From: JAYPWI01 sp038135065
GTDB taxonomy: Bacteria; Actinomycetota; Acidimicrobiia; Acidimicrobiales; Poriferisodalaceae
Assembly (NCBI GenBank): GCA_038135065.1
Contig: JAYPWI010000018.1
Location: 1 to 64,000 of the forward strand
Reading direction: 5' to 3'
DNA: 64,000 nt
Shown: piece after piece, positions 54,145-62,935 of the stretch
How positions within the stretch are numbered: the first letter of the stretch is position 1
Layout: every line of letters starts with the position of its first letter
Notes under the pieces: generated by a model
Database searches by the model: none
Seen by the model: only the letters and a program-made list of their open reading frames with translations
Told to the model about the DNA's origin: nothing
Made by a program: the position numbers and the translations under genes

Positions 54145-55092
54145 GTGACCAAGGTGGCCGTGACCAGTGGGCTGTTCGCCGCCATGCCCGAGATGGCGGC
54201 CCGCATCCGGGTGCGTTTCCCAGATGCCAAGATCGTGGAGGGTCGACCTCCTACCAGCGAGGATGAGGTCATCGAGTTCGTTCGGGGCCACCAGGTGGTG
54301 GTGGCCGGTATCGAGCGCTACACGGCCCGGGTCCTCGACAACCTCCCCGACCTCGAGGTCATCGCCTGCTGTTCGGCCGGGGTCGACCATCTCGATCCCG
54401 CCCTGTTGCAGGCCAGGGGCATCCGGATGGGTTGGATCCCCGGGGTCAACAAACACGCAGTGTCCGAGATGGCCCTGTGCTTCATGATCGACATCCTGCG
54501 GGACATCCACGTCTCCAACACAGCCCTGCGCGAGCAGCGGTGGTCACGAGCCCGGGGCCTGCTGCTGCGCAACCGGGTGGTGGGCATCCACGGGTGCGGC
54601 AACATCGGCAAGGAGGTGGTGAAGCTCCTCCAGCCCTTCGACTGCACGGTGCTGGCCTGCGACCGGTCTCCCGACCATGCCTTCTACGAGCAGTACGGGG
54701 TGCAGCACGTCGAACCCGAGGAGCTGTGGAGCCGGTCCGAGGTACTGACCCTGCACCTGCCCCGCAACAGCACCACCATCGGGCTGTACTCGGCCGAGGT
54801 ACTCGATCAGTTGCGCCACGGCGTGTACCTGGTCAATACGGCCAGGGGCAGCATCGTGGACGAAGCCGCCCTGGCCGAACGGCTCGGCGACGGGCGCATC
54901 GCAGCGGCCGCCTTCGACGTCTTCGCAGTGGAGCCCCCCGACGAGTACTCCCTGATGCAGCTGCCGAACTTCCTCTCCACGGCCCACATCGGGGCAGGGG
55001 CCGAAGAGGCCTGGGTGGCCATGGCCGAAGCGGGCATCCGAGGAATCACCGACAACGCCGTGCCCCAGCCGGGGGTCTATCCCTTCGACTGA
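54145..55092 (+). CDS. D-2-hydroxyacid dehydrogenase (NAD-dependent)
   Basis: The 315 residues belong to the D-isomer-specific 2-hydroxyacid dehydrogenase family, which reduces 2-oxo acids to D-2-hydroxy acids or the reverse. The Rossmann motif is GIHGCGNIGKEVVKLL, the catalytic Arg lies in VNTARGSIVDEAALA, and the His lies in STAHIGAGAEEAW. AAAAFDVFAVEPPD carries the family VxxxEP element. The substrate is unknown; glyoxylate, hydroxypyruvate and phosphoglycerate are among known options. The start is set by a strong AGGAGG. Its 3' end runs into a short tandem repeat. Confidence 0.92.
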   Translation: MTKVAVTSGLFAAMPEMAARIRVRFPDAKIVEGRPPTSEDEVIEFVRGHQVVVAGIERYTARVLDNLPDLEVIACCSAGVDHLDPALLQARGIRMGWIPGVNKHAVSEMALCFMIDILRDIHVSNTALREQRWSRARGLLLRNRVVGIHGCGNIGKEVVKLLQPFDCTVLACDRSPDHAFYEQYGVQHVEPEELWSRSEVLTLHLPRNSTTIGLYSAEVLDQLRHGVYLVNTARGSIVDEAALAERLGDGRIAAAAFDVFAVEPPDEYSLMQLPNFLSTAHIGAGAEEAWVAMAEAGIRGITDNAVPQPGVYPFD

Positions 55093-55143
55093 AGGGCCCT
55101 TGACTGAACGGCCTCGACTGAACGGCCTCGACTGGCCGGTCTC
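55087..55143. repeat. Four tandem 14-15 base units at the end of the hydroxyacid dehydrogenase
   Basis: Units of GACTGAACGGCCTC type follow each other: a diverged first unit that includes the gene's own stop codon (GACTGA), two identical copies (55102-55115, 55116-55129) and a diverged fourth. Each of the first three has a TGA. The array fills the short gap between two convergent genes and looks like replication slippage. Confidence 0.85.
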
Positions 55144-55145
55144 GA

Positions 55146-56231
55146 TCAGCCGGGCAGGTGGTGGTCGACCCCCCACTCGGCGGCCGCGTCCACGAAGAAG
55201 GCCACCACGTCGCGGTGGTAGGGGATTCCGTTGGCCCGCCGATCCTGCTCCGATTCGTGCTCGGCCAACCCGGCATACAGGACCCGGTCGTGCCCGGGGG
55301 CAGGTGGTGTGTCCCGCAAGCCCCGCAGGAAGGTGGCCATGTGCTCTGCGAAGGCATCGGGATCACAGAAGGCGTCGACCCGGTAGGCCAGGAAATGATG
55401 GCCGACGTCCCCGGGCACCCGGAGGAATCCCGGCGGATCTCCAGCCAACACCCCGCACAGCATGTCCACCATGGCGGCCAGCCCGTACCCCTTGTGGGAG
55501 CCCCCCTCACGGGTTCCCCCGGTGGGCAGCATGAAGAACTCCTCGGGCACCTGCGCTTCGTCGAGGATGGGCGAGCCGTCAACGTTGGCGATCCACCCGG
55601 GGGCCACCGTGGAACCGAGACGGCGGGCGATGCGGATCTTGTTGCCCGCCACCGAGCTCATCGAGGCGTCGAAGACGAACGGGGGCTCCTCCCCGGCCCC
55701 TACGGCGACCGCGATGGGATTGAGCCCGACCATGGGCCGAGCCCCGAAGGTGGGCAGGACCTGGAGGCCGCCGATGGTCATCGACACCCCGACCATGCCA
55801 TGGGGTACAGCCCGATGGGCGTGGTACGCGGCAGCCCCGTAGTGACGACCGTTGGTGACCGACACGGCCCCCACCCCGCACTCGGCCGCCTTGGCGATGG
55901 CCAGGTCCATGGCCCGAGGCCCAGTGGCCAAGCCCAGGCCCGTATGGTCGTCGATGGTGGCCACGGCCGGGGCTTCCCGAATGACCTCCGGCTGGGCTCG
56001 AGGGTCGATGAACCCCTCGCGGAACCAATGCAGGTAGTAGGGGAACATGTTCGACACCCCGTGGGAGTCGATACCCCGCAGATCGGCGTAGAGGAGCACG
56101 TCGGCGGCCTGCGCGGCGTCGACATCGCTCATCCCGACTGCCCCGAACAGGTTCTCGACGGTGGCCCGCATGTCGGCTTCGGGGACCCGAACGGCCAGGT
56201 CGTCGGGGACCGAGAATCGGTTGGCTGCCAC
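55146..56231 (-). CDS. LDH2-family malate/lactate/ureidoglycolate dehydrogenase
   Basis: The 361-residue NAD(P)-dependent enzyme belongs to a fold unrelated to classic lactate dehydrogenase. Motifs include LLYADLRGIDSHGVSNMFPY and DHTGLGLATGPRAMDLAIAK. Others are GAVSVTNGRHYGAAAYHAHR, GGTREGGSHKGYGLAAMVDM and VPGDVGHHFLAYRVDAF. It interconverts 2-oxo acids or imines with 2-hydroxy or amino acids, such as malate or ureidoglycolate. A GGGAGG precedes the GTG at 56231, so the longer upstream frame is rejected. It follows the acetoacetate-decarboxylase-like gene by 20 bases on the same strand. Confidence 0.92.
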   Translation of the reverse strand: MAANRFSVPDDLAVRVPEADMRATVENLFGAVGMSDVDAAQAADVLLYADLRGIDSHGVSNMFPYYLHWFREGFIDPRAQPEVIREAPAVATIDDHTGLGLATGPRAMDLAIAKAAECGVGAVSVTNGRHYGAAAYHAHRAVPHGMVGVSMTIGGLQVLPTFGARPMVGLNPIAVAVGAGEEPPFVFDASMSSVAGNKIRIARRLGSTVAPGWIANVDGSPILDEAQVPEEFFMLPTGGTREGGSHKGYGLAAMVDMLCGVLAGDPPGFLRVPGDVGHHFLAYRVDAFCDPDAFAEHMATFLRGLRDTPPAPGHDRVLYAGLAEHESEQDRRANGIPYHRDVVAFFVDAAAEWGVDHHLPG

Positions 56232-56251
56232 GAACGGGCCTCCCTGTTGGC

Positions 56252-57001
56252 TCAGGCCGTTTGGAGACGGCGGGTGCTCTGGATCGCCGGGGTGGAGGGG
56301 TCCATGGCGAAGCGTGGTGCCGCCAGTTCGACATCCGCTCCACAGACCACCGCGACCAGGCGATACACGGGCTGGATCCCTGCCGTGCCCAACGCAGCAG
56401 GGTCGTAGGTGGCCAGGTCGGCTCGGCCCCGGTCGGCCGAGCTGTGAACGTAGCTGGGATCGACCTGCACGATGGCCGGGTCCGCCCCGCTCACCCGGGT
56501 GAGGTGAAGGTTGTCGAACAGCTCGAGGTCGGCCCCGGCGATGGGCTCGGGGTCTTCCAATCGGGCGTCGAGGGCCACTGCGCCGTCGATGGTCACCGTC
56601 CCCGAGACGAGGTTGTGACGGCGGGTGAGCTGCACGTCGGCGGCTGCGACCCGGTACCCCCACCCGTCCCGGAGGGCCGAGGCCGCCTCGGTCGAGTCGC
56701 AGTAGGCCTGGATCAGCAACCCTCGGGGGCGTATGCCGGCTCGCACGATGAGCCGCACCATGGCCAGGGTGAAGGGACCGACCGGGCTGGTCGGGCACCG
56801 CATGAAGCTGAACGCTGCGTAGGGCGGGATGCTCGGGTGCAGGGCGGGCGGGGTGATGGCCAGGGCAGGCCCCTCGTCCACCTCATAGGTGACCTGCAAC
56901 ACGGTGGCCCCGGGCAACTCCCAGGTCGGCGGATCGAACCCGTCGACCTCCGGTGCCTCGGCCAGTGCCGCCTCGACGTCGAGTGTGCCGAACAGGGGCA
57001 T
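56252..57001 (-). CDS. Acetoacetate-decarboxylase-fold protein lacking any lysine
   Basis: The 249 residues resemble the acetoacetate decarboxylase superfamily across PAFSFMRCP-type strands (YAAFSFMRCPTSPVG), PRGLLIQAYCDSTEAASALR and NLVSGTVTIDG. In true decarboxylases the equivalent of GWGYRVAAAD (113-122) reads AYPKKLGYP, with the Schiff-base lysine. Here the lysines are gone, and the whole protein has none. It therefore cannot work by the known mechanism and may bind or transform a different keto acid or lactone. The ATG shares one base with the stop of the LLM gene (TGATG). It is the second of three leftward genes, between the LLM and LDH2-family genes. Confidence 0.7.
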   Translation of the reverse strand: MPLFGTLDVEAALAEAPEVDGFDPPTWELPGATVLQVTYEVDEGPALAITPPALHPSIPPYAAFSFMRCPTSPVGPFTLAMVRLIVRAGIRPRGLLIQAYCDSTEAASALRDGWGYRVAAADVQLTRRHNLVSGTVTIDGAVALDARLEDPEPIAGADLELFDNLHLTRVSGADPAIVQVDPSYVHSSADRGRADLATYDPAALGTAGIQPVYRLVAVVCGADVELAAPRFAMDPSTPAIQSTRRLQTA

Positions 57002-58155
57002 CAGGCGCCGCCCCCGGCGGCCAAGCTCGCGGCGGCGGCCGCCTCGTTGCGGGCCACCTCACGGGACCGTTCGGCGGCTTCGTCGTCGGTGAAGTGGGGC
57101 ATGACCTCCTCGGCGAACAGGCGGAGGCTGGCCAGCACCTGCTCCTGGGGGATCGACTCTGCTGCGTTGAGCAGGAACTGCACCCGGTCCACGCCGGTGG
57201 CCTCCCACTTCTTCAGCTCCCGGATGATCTGGTCGGGGTTACCCACCGCGATCCCCTCGGGCGGCTCCTTGAGGTCTCCGGGGCTCGATGCCTGGCGACG
57301 GGCGTTGGCCAACAACCCAGCCGAGGGATACGCCCGTGTGGGGTATACCTCCTTGGCCATGTCCAACTGACCGGCCATGTACTGGAACTGGCCCATCATC
57401 TTGCGACCCGTGGTGACCCCGACCTCGCTGTCGTCGTGGCAGAAGAGGAAGTTGATGGTGTTGAGCTGATCGTTGACGAAGGCGCCCGCCGGCTCGCAGT
57501 ACTGGATCCGCCGCCGGTACTCGCGCACCTTGCGCTCCTGTTCGGCGAAGGTCGTGAAGTTGACCCCCAGGCAGCCCATCCCCCGATCGGCAGCGTCGTC
57601 CTCGGTGCCGGGGCTGGACACGGCGACCCACAGCGGTGGGTGGGGCTTCTGGATCGGCTTGGGCAACACGGCCCGCGACGGCATCGAGAAGAACTGCCCG
57701 TCGTGGCGGTAGCGCTCCTGGGTCCACATCTTGGGGATGGCGGGGACGAACTCGTCCCAGCTCTTCTTGGTGGTGTCCGGGTCGGCTTGGAAGCCGCCCA
57801 GCTCGGTCCAGGTGGCCGAGCGGCCGGTGCCCATCTCCAGTCGACCACCCGACAGCACGTCGAGCACGGCGGCCCGTTCGGCGATGCGGATCGGATGGTT
57901 GAACTCCGGGACGCAGGTCACGATGCCGTGGCCGACCCTGATCCGCTCGGTGACCATGGCGCAGGCAGTGAGGAACAACTCAGGCGCCGAGCAGTGGGAG
58001 TACTCCTCCAAGAAGTGGTGCTCCACCGCCCACACCTGGTCGAAGCCCAACTGGTCGGCCAGCTTGACCTGCTCGATCGCGTTCTCGTACACGATCCGCT
58101 CGTTGTCCTCGAACGGACGCGGCACTGACAACTCGTAGAAGATGCCGAACTTCAT
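57001..58155 (-). CDS. LLM-class F420-dependent oxidoreductase 2
   Basis: The 384-residue luciferase-like protein starts MKFGIFYELSVPRPFEDNER and contains GFDQVWAVEHHFLEEYSHCS, CVPEFNHPIRIAERAAVLDV and LSGGRLEMGTGRSATWTELG. It also has PIQKPHPPLWVAVSSPGTED. This is the long subgroup often seen in actinobacterial degradation clusters. A GGGGG lies just before the ATG. It heads a leftward three-gene unit with the lysine-free decarboxylase-fold gene and the LDH2-family gene, and is divergent from the ThDP enzyme, with ~115 bases between starts. Confidence 0.9.
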   Translation of the reverse strand: MKFGIFYELSVPRPFEDNERIVYENAIEQVKLADQLGFDQVWAVEHHFLEEYSHCSAPELFLTACAMVTERIRVGHGIVTCVPEFNHPIRIAERAAVLDVLSGGRLEMGTGRSATWTELGGFQADPDTTKKSWDEFVPAIPKMWTQERYRHDGQFFSMPSRAVLPKPIQKPHPPLWVAVSSPGTEDDAADRGMGCLGVNFTTFAEQERKVREYRRRIQYCEPAGAFVNDQLNTINFLFCHDDSEVGVTTGRKMMGQFQYMAGQLDMAKEVYPTRAYPSAGLLANARRQASSPGDLKEPPEGIAVGNPDQIIRELKKWEATGVDRVQFLLNAAESIPQEQVLASLRLFAEEVMPHFTDDEAAERSREVARNEAAAAASLAAGGGA

Positions 58156-58270
58156 GGTTCCCCCTCGGTCCCCGATCCGATGGGGAAATCCTACGGCACT
58201 GCGGCAACCCGACGCAGGGTCGGAGACCACCGTGGTGGACAGGGACCGCTCGGGCGACAAATGTGCAGCC

Positions 58271-59932
58271 ATGAACGGCAACGAACTCATCGCCCGCATC
58301 CTCCAACGGGAGGGTGTGGAGTGGTTGGCCTGCTTCCCCAACAACCCGCTCATCGAGGCCTGCGCCAAGGTGGGAATCCGCCCCATCGCCTTCCGCCACG
58401 AGCGGGGCGCGGTGATGGCCGCCGACGGTTACAGCCGGGTGAGCGACCGGGCCCGCTTCGGCGTGGTAGCCGTCCAGAGCCAGGCTGGGGCCGAAAATGC
58501 TCTCGGGGGCGTAGCCCAGGCCTATGCCGACAACATCCCCATCCTGGTGTTGCCCGGTGGGCCCGCCTCGGGCGAGATCGCCGTGCGCCCCAATTACTCC
58601 GCGGTGCGGAACTACGAAGGCATCGTCAAGAGCGGCGAGTCCCTCCGTCGATCGGCCGACATCCCCGCCGCCATGCGCCGGGCCTTCGCCGCCCTCCGCA
58701 ACGGGGCGCCCGGACCCGTCCTCGTGGAACTGACCGCCGATGTGTGCGCCCAAGAGGTCGACGACCGGGCGCTCGAGAGCTACCACCCCCCCACTGCGGT
58801 ACGCAGTGCCCCCGACCCCGCCGATGTCGAGGCCGCCCTCGACGCCCTCTTGGCCGCAAAGGAACCCGTCATCTGGGCCGGTGGCGGGGTGCTCTTCGGC
58901 GGGGCGACGGCGGAGTTGGTCGAGTTCGCCGAACTGGTGGCTGCTCCCGTGTTCTGCACCATGCAGGGCAAGTCGGCCATCGACGAGGCCCACCCCCTGT
59001 CCCTGGGCGCAGGCGGCATGACCACCACCGGTCCGGCTGCCCGCTGGCTGGGCGACACCGACTGTCTGATCGGCCTGGGCACCAGCCTGACCCGAACCCC
59101 CTACGGACAGCGTGTGCCCAGAGGGGCGACCCTCATCCAGCACACCCATGATCCGGACCAGATCGGCAAGGATGAAGGGGTCGACATCGCCCTGGTGGGC
59201 GATGCCCAACTGACTCTGCGGGCCCTGATCGAAGCGGCCCGGGAGCGCCTGGGGCACCCCGGACGGGACCGTGGCCCGATCGAGGCTCGCGTCGGCACGG
59301 CTCGCGGCGAATGGCTGGCTCAGTGGGCACCCGCCCTGCACTCCGACGAAGAGCCCCTCACCTATTACCGGGTCATCGCCGAGCTGAACCGGGGCCTGGA
59401 CCGGGACAACTCCATCGTGACCCATGACGCAGGGGCGCCTCGGGACTGCATGGTGCCCTTCTATGCCGCCTCCACCCCCCACTCCTACGTCGGCTGGGGA
59501 AAGACGACGCACCTGGGGTTCGGCATTCCGTTGGCCATCGGGGCCAAGCTGGCCCACCCCGATCGGTTCTGCTGCAACGTGATGGGTGACGGCGCCTTCG
59601 GCATGTCGGGCACCGACATCGAAACCGCAGCCCGGTCTGGGGTGGCCATCACCACCATCGTGTTGAACAACGGCCACATGGCCACCTATCCCCACGGGTC
59701 ACCCATGGACCCCGTGACCGCCCGGACCACCTACGGGGTGACCACCATGGCCGGTGACTACGCAGCCATCGCGACGGGGATGGGGGCGACGGGCATCACC
59801 GTTCGCACCGCAGCCGAACTGACCTCGGCCATCGCGACGGCCAGGGAGCTCAACGCAGATGGCACCACGGTCTTGCTCGACGTCCACGCCAACATCGAGG
59901 CCCGCCGGTCCCCCAACAATCCGCCGAGCTGA
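58271..59932 (+). CDS. ThDP-dependent enzyme (acetolactate synthase-like)
   Basis: The 553 residues make the three-domain fold of ThDP decarboxylases and synthases. The N-terminal domain has GIRPIAFRHERGAVMAADGY with the cofactor-activating Glu44, and SQAGAENALGGVAQAYADNI. The middle domain has the EPVIWAGGGVLFGGATAEL nucleotide-like fold. The C-terminal domain has the ThDP/metal motif MGDGAFGMSGTDIETAARSG then TTIVLNNGHMATYP. It would cleave or join 2-oxo acids or acyloins; the substrate is not readable. Similarity to oxalyl-CoA decarboxylase/2-hydroxyacyl-CoA lyase chemistry is worth noting given nearby CoA-transferases. The ATG at 58271 begins MNGNELIARI; the longer frame has no homology. 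Confidence 0.88.
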   Translation: MNGNELIARILQREGVEWLACFPNNPLIEACAKVGIRPIAFRHERGAVMAADGYSRVSDRARFGVVAVQSQAGAENALGGVAQAYADNIPILVLPGGPASGEIAVRPNYSAVRNYEGIVKSGESLRRSADIPAAMRRAFAALRNGAPGPVLVELTADVCAQEVDDRALESYHPPTAVRSAPDPADVEAALDALLAAKEPVIWAGGGVLFGGATAELVEFAELVAAPVFCTMQGKSAIDEAHPLSLGAGGMTTTGPAARWLGDTDCLIGLGTSLTRTPYGQRVPRGATLIQHTHDPDQIGKDEGVDIALVGDAQLTLRALIEAARERLGHPGRDRGPIEARVGTARGEWLAQWAPALHSDEEPLTYYRVIAELNRGLDRDNSIVTHDAGAPRDCMVPFYAASTPHSYVGWGKTTHLGFGIPLAIGAKLAHPDRFCCNVMGDGAFGMSGTDIETAARSGVAITTIVLNNGHMATYPHGSPMDPVTARTTYGVTTMAGDYAAIATGMGATGITVRTAAELTSAIATARELNADGTTVLLDVHANIEARRSPNNPPS

Positions 59933-59988
59933 CCCCGGTCGGCGGCAACGGCCCGTTCTCGCGCCTCGAGGCCACCTAGGCTCGGAGC

Positions 59989-60864
59989 ATGAGCGACGCC
60001 GTGGTCACCGCCCTGCACCTCCATCCCGTCAAGGGGTGCCATCGGGTGGAGGTCGACACGGCCACTGCCACCGCCTCGGGGTTGGCCGGTGACCGGCTGT
60101 GGCAGGTGGTGGACGCCGAGGGAACCTGCGTCACCCAACGCACCCACCCGGTCATGGCCACCCTGGCCACGGCCATCGACGGGGACGGCGTGGTGACCGT
60201 CGGGGACGCCGAGCGGGGAACCGTGACCCTCGACCGACGAGGGGCGCCACCGGCCCAGGTGGCGTCCAGCCTGCTGGGCGTCGAGGTCCAGGCGGTCGAC
60301 GGAGGTGAGGACGCAGCCGAGTGGATCTCGGACATCCTTGGTGGTCCGCACCGGTTCGTCGCGCTGTCAGACGAGGGCTACCGGGTGCCGTCCAAGATCG
60401 ACCAGTTCGACCAACCCGTGTCCTTCGCCGACCTGGCCCCCGTGCTGGTGGCAAACGAACTGTCGGCCCGGTGGCTGAGCGATCGAGCCGACGAACCGTT
60501 CGGGGTCGACCGCTTCCGAGCAAACATCGTGGTCACCGCCACCGAGCCCTGGGTCGAGGACACCTGGGCCAGCCTGACGATCGGCGAGGCCACCCTGTCA
60601 GTAGGGCTGCCCTGGCCCCGCTGTGCGGTCCCTCAGATCGACCAGGACACAGGCCTGCGCCAGCGGGAGCCGGCCCGCGCCCTGCGGGCCCATCGGTGGT
60701 GCGAGGAAACCCCTGGCCTCGAGGGAGCGCTGAGCAGGATCGTCACGGGCAAGGGCCTGTTCGGTGTCTCCGCCGGCATCACCCCGGTCGGAGCAGTGAT
60801 CACGGTGGGCGACCCGGTCACGGTAACTGCGACCCGCGAGCCACTCCTGGCCCCACCCACCTGA
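59989..60864 (+). CDS. MOSC domain protein (molybdenum-cofactor sulfur-carrier type)
   Basis: The 291 residues have the N-terminal MOSC beta-barrel, ALHLHPVKGCHRVEVDTATA, and the MOSC core with DRFRANIVVTATEPWVEDTW. The conserved Cys lies in LPWPRCAVPQIDQDTG, where MTARC-like enzymes hold molybdenum. Members reduce N-hydroxylated compounds or sulfoxides, or carry sulfur. It follows the ThDP gene by 56 bases on the same strand, so the two may be co-transcribed. A redox role in the same pathway is possible but unproven. Confidence 0.88.
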   Translation: MSDAVVTALHLHPVKGCHRVEVDTATATASGLAGDRLWQVVDAEGTCVTQRTHPVMATLATAIDGDGVVTVGDAERGTVTLDRRGAPPAQVASSLLGVEVQAVDGGEDAAEWISDILGGPHRFVALSDEGYRVPSKIDQFDQPVSFADLAPVLVANELSARWLSDRADEPFGVDRFRANIVVTATEPWVEDTWASLTIGEATLSVGLPWPRCAVPQIDQDTGLRQREPARALRAHRWCEETPGLEGALSRIVTGKGLFGVSAGITPVGAVITVGDPVTVTATREPLLAPPT

Positions 60865-60873
60865 TCTTCGCCC

Positions 60874-62091
60874 CTACCAGATGGCCCCGGCCACCTTCAT
60901 CTCGATGATCTCGTCCTCGGAGTAGCCGAGCTCGGCCAGCACCTCATCGGTGTGCTCCCCGTAGTCGGCGGCCAGGCCCCGGACCCCCCGATGGTCGTCA
61001 ACGTCGAAGGGGCTGGGCGGCCCGACGAACCCGTCGTCGAAGGTGACCAGGTACTCGTTGTCCAAGATGTTCTGGTCGTGGGCCAGATCCTCGAGGCGAT
61101 TCACGGGAGCCACCCAGGCCCCCGACGGGCGCAGCGCCGCCCACCAGTGAGCGGTGGTGTTGGTCCGCAGGTGCTCGGCGAAGAGCACCCGGAAGTCGTC
61201 GGCATTGCGCTGCACGGCGACGAACCCCTCGAAGCGGGGATCTTCCAACATCCACTCGAGCCCGACCGCCTTGGCGATGCCCGGCCACTGGGGGGCCTGC
61301 AGTGCAGCGATGGCGATCCAACCGTCCGAGGTCTGGTAGGTGGTGAACAAGGGGTTGGTGGCCCCCATTGGATCGAACCGCTCCAAGCGGGCGTCGAGGT
61401 TGGCGGCCACCCCCATGGTCTGCAGCTGCATCCACAGCAGGGCCTGGGTCTGGGAGGTTCCGACCACACAGCCACGACCGGTCCGATCGCGCTTGACGAG
61501 CCCGGCCAGCACGGCCGAAGCCATCTGGGTACCGGTCAGGATGTCGCTCATCGAGCCCGGTGGATAGTTGGGCACCTCGGTGGGCGCAGTGGCGTCCATG
61601 AAGCCGGCGTAGGCCATCCCCACCGTGTCCTGACACAGATCGTCGGCCAATTCTCCCTTCAGCCCGAACCCACCGCCCCGGCAGTACACCAGCCGGGGGT
61701 TGATGGCCATCAGGCTGTCGGGGTCGGCCCCGTAGCGGGCGAGCCCGCTGGCTCGGAGGTTGGTGATGAACACATCGGCTTGTTCGATCATCCGCTCGAA
61801 CACGGGCCGGCCAGCCTCGGACCGGATGTCGAGGACGAGGGACCGCTTGTTGCGGTTGAGCGACGCATACATCCATTCCCGCCCCCGGTCGTCGAACACG
61901 ACCCCGAACGCACTGTGGAAGCTCCGCATGTAGTCGGCCTGGCCGACCTGCTCGATCTTGACGACCTCGGCCCCCAGGCTGGCCAGGGCCAGGCCGGCAA
62001 CCGGGCCCTGCACGTACATCGAGAGCTCGACGACCTTGATCCCGGCCAGGGGCGTCTCGTCGTCGGCTGGTTGCTGGTGACCGTCGTCCAT
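60874..62091 (-). CDS. Class III CoA-transferase (CaiB/BaiF family) 2
   Basis: The 405 residues start (ATG 62091) MDDGHQQPADDETPLAGIKV and include VELSMYVQGPVAGLALASLG, NKRSLVLDIRSEAGRPVF and FITNLRASGLARYG. The expected catalytic Asp183 lies in GSMSDILTGTQMASAVLAGL, followed by KRDRTGRGCVVGTSQTQALL. An ATG six codons upstream (62109) is an alternative. It is divergent from the third LLM gene and converges on the MOSC gene, nine bases from its stop. Substrates unknown. Confidence 0.92.
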   Translation of the reverse strand: MDDGHQQPADDETPLAGIKVVELSMYVQGPVAGLALASLGAEVVKIEQVGQADYMRSFHSAFGVVFDDRGREWMYASLNRNKRSLVLDIRSEAGRPVFERMIEQADVFITNLRASGLARYGADPDSLMAINPRLVYCRGGGFGLKGELADDLCQDTVGMAYAGFMDATAPTEVPNYPPGSMSDILTGTQMASAVLAGLVKRDRTGRGCVVGTSQTQALLWMQLQTMGVAANLDARLERFDPMGATNPLFTTYQTSDGWIAIAALQAPQWPGIAKAVGLEWMLEDPRFEGFVAVQRNADDFRVLFAEHLRTNTTAHWWAALRPSGAWVAPVNRLEDLAHDQNILDNEYLVTFDDGFVGPPSPFDVDDHRGVRGLAADYGEHTDEVLAELGYSEDEIIEMKVAGAIW

Positions 62092-62145
62092 AGCCGAAAT
62101 ATCCCACATGGGCGACCGATCCCGCTCGGCTCGTAGTGTCGGTCC

Positions 62146-62907
62146 ATGCAACTCGGCGCGATCATCGGTCCAGGCATCGACGGGGGCGACCCCGCAGCAC
62201 TCCCCGACCAGGCCCGACGGTTCGAAGCCGAAGGGTTCGACGCCCTGTGGGCCGTGCACACCGTGGGCCGGGGGTTCATGGTCGCCGACCCCCTGGTCAC
62301 CCTGGCCGTTGCCGCAGTGGTCACCGACCACGTCGAGCTGGGCACCGCCATCGTGCAGGTGCCCCTGTCGTCCCCCGGGATGCTGGCGCACCGCACCCTG
62401 TCCGTGGCCCAGTTGGCCGGACCCCGACTCACCCTGGGGGTGGGTGTCGGATCGACCGACAAAGATTTCGCAGTGTCCGGCGGCGCCTTCGCCGACCGCT
62501 TCGCAGCCTTCGACGCCACCATCGGCGACCTGCGCCAGACCCTGGCGACGGGGGCCACCGACCGCTACGACCTGGCCGCCTGGCCCTCCGTGGTGGGCCG
62601 GGTACCCGTCGTGCTAGGGACCTGGGGAGCCGGGGTCGAGGTGGCGGCCCGTGACTACGACGGCTGGATCGCCTCCAACGCCTACCGAACTGCCGACGAG
62701 GTCGTGGCCGCCCACGCCCGCTTCCGGGCCGCCGGGGGTGGACGAGCCATCGTGTCGACCATCGGCGTCGGGGCCGACACCGACCTGGGCGAACTACGCG
62801 ACCGCCTGGCTCGCTTCGCCGACACGGGCTTCGACCAAGCCGTCGTGCTGATCCGCCCCGACGGCCCGACCCCCGCCGTGGTGCGTGACCTGGTCCCCTC
62901 CCCCTGA
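62146..62907 (+). CDS. LLM-class F420-dependent oxidoreductase 3 (short form)
   Basis: The 253 residues are a compact luciferase-like barrel: LGAIIGPGIDGGDPAALPDQ, RRFEAEGFDALWAVHTVGRG, VTDHVELGTAIVQVPLSSPG and LTLGVGVGSTDKDFAVSGGA. VPVVLGTWGAGVEVAARDYD then DGWIASNAY completes the core. The length is below the usual 280-340, because insertion loops are short. Its start is 36 bases from the upstream ATG (62109) of the divergent CoA-transferase 2. CoA-transferase 3 follows by 28 bases on the same strand. Confidence 0.88.
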   Translation: MQLGAIIGPGIDGGDPAALPDQARRFEAEGFDALWAVHTVGRGFMVADPLVTLAVAAVVTDHVELGTAIVQVPLSSPGMLAHRTLSVAQLAGPRLTLGVGVGSTDKDFAVSGGAFADRFAAFDATIGDLRQTLATGATDRYDLAAWPSVVGRVPVVLGTWGAGVEVAARDYDGWIASNAYRTADEVVAAHARFRAAGGGRAIVSTIGVGADTDLGELRDRLARFADTGFDQAVVLIRPDGPTPAVVRDLVPSP

Positions 62908-62935
62908 GCTCGATCCCGAGGACTATCGTCGCCCC

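Noticed and set aside
57980..59695. 571-codon minus-strand frame opposite the ThDP enzyme
   Set aside because: It is antisense to a clear ThDP fold and rich in Gly/His, as expected for a shadow frame.
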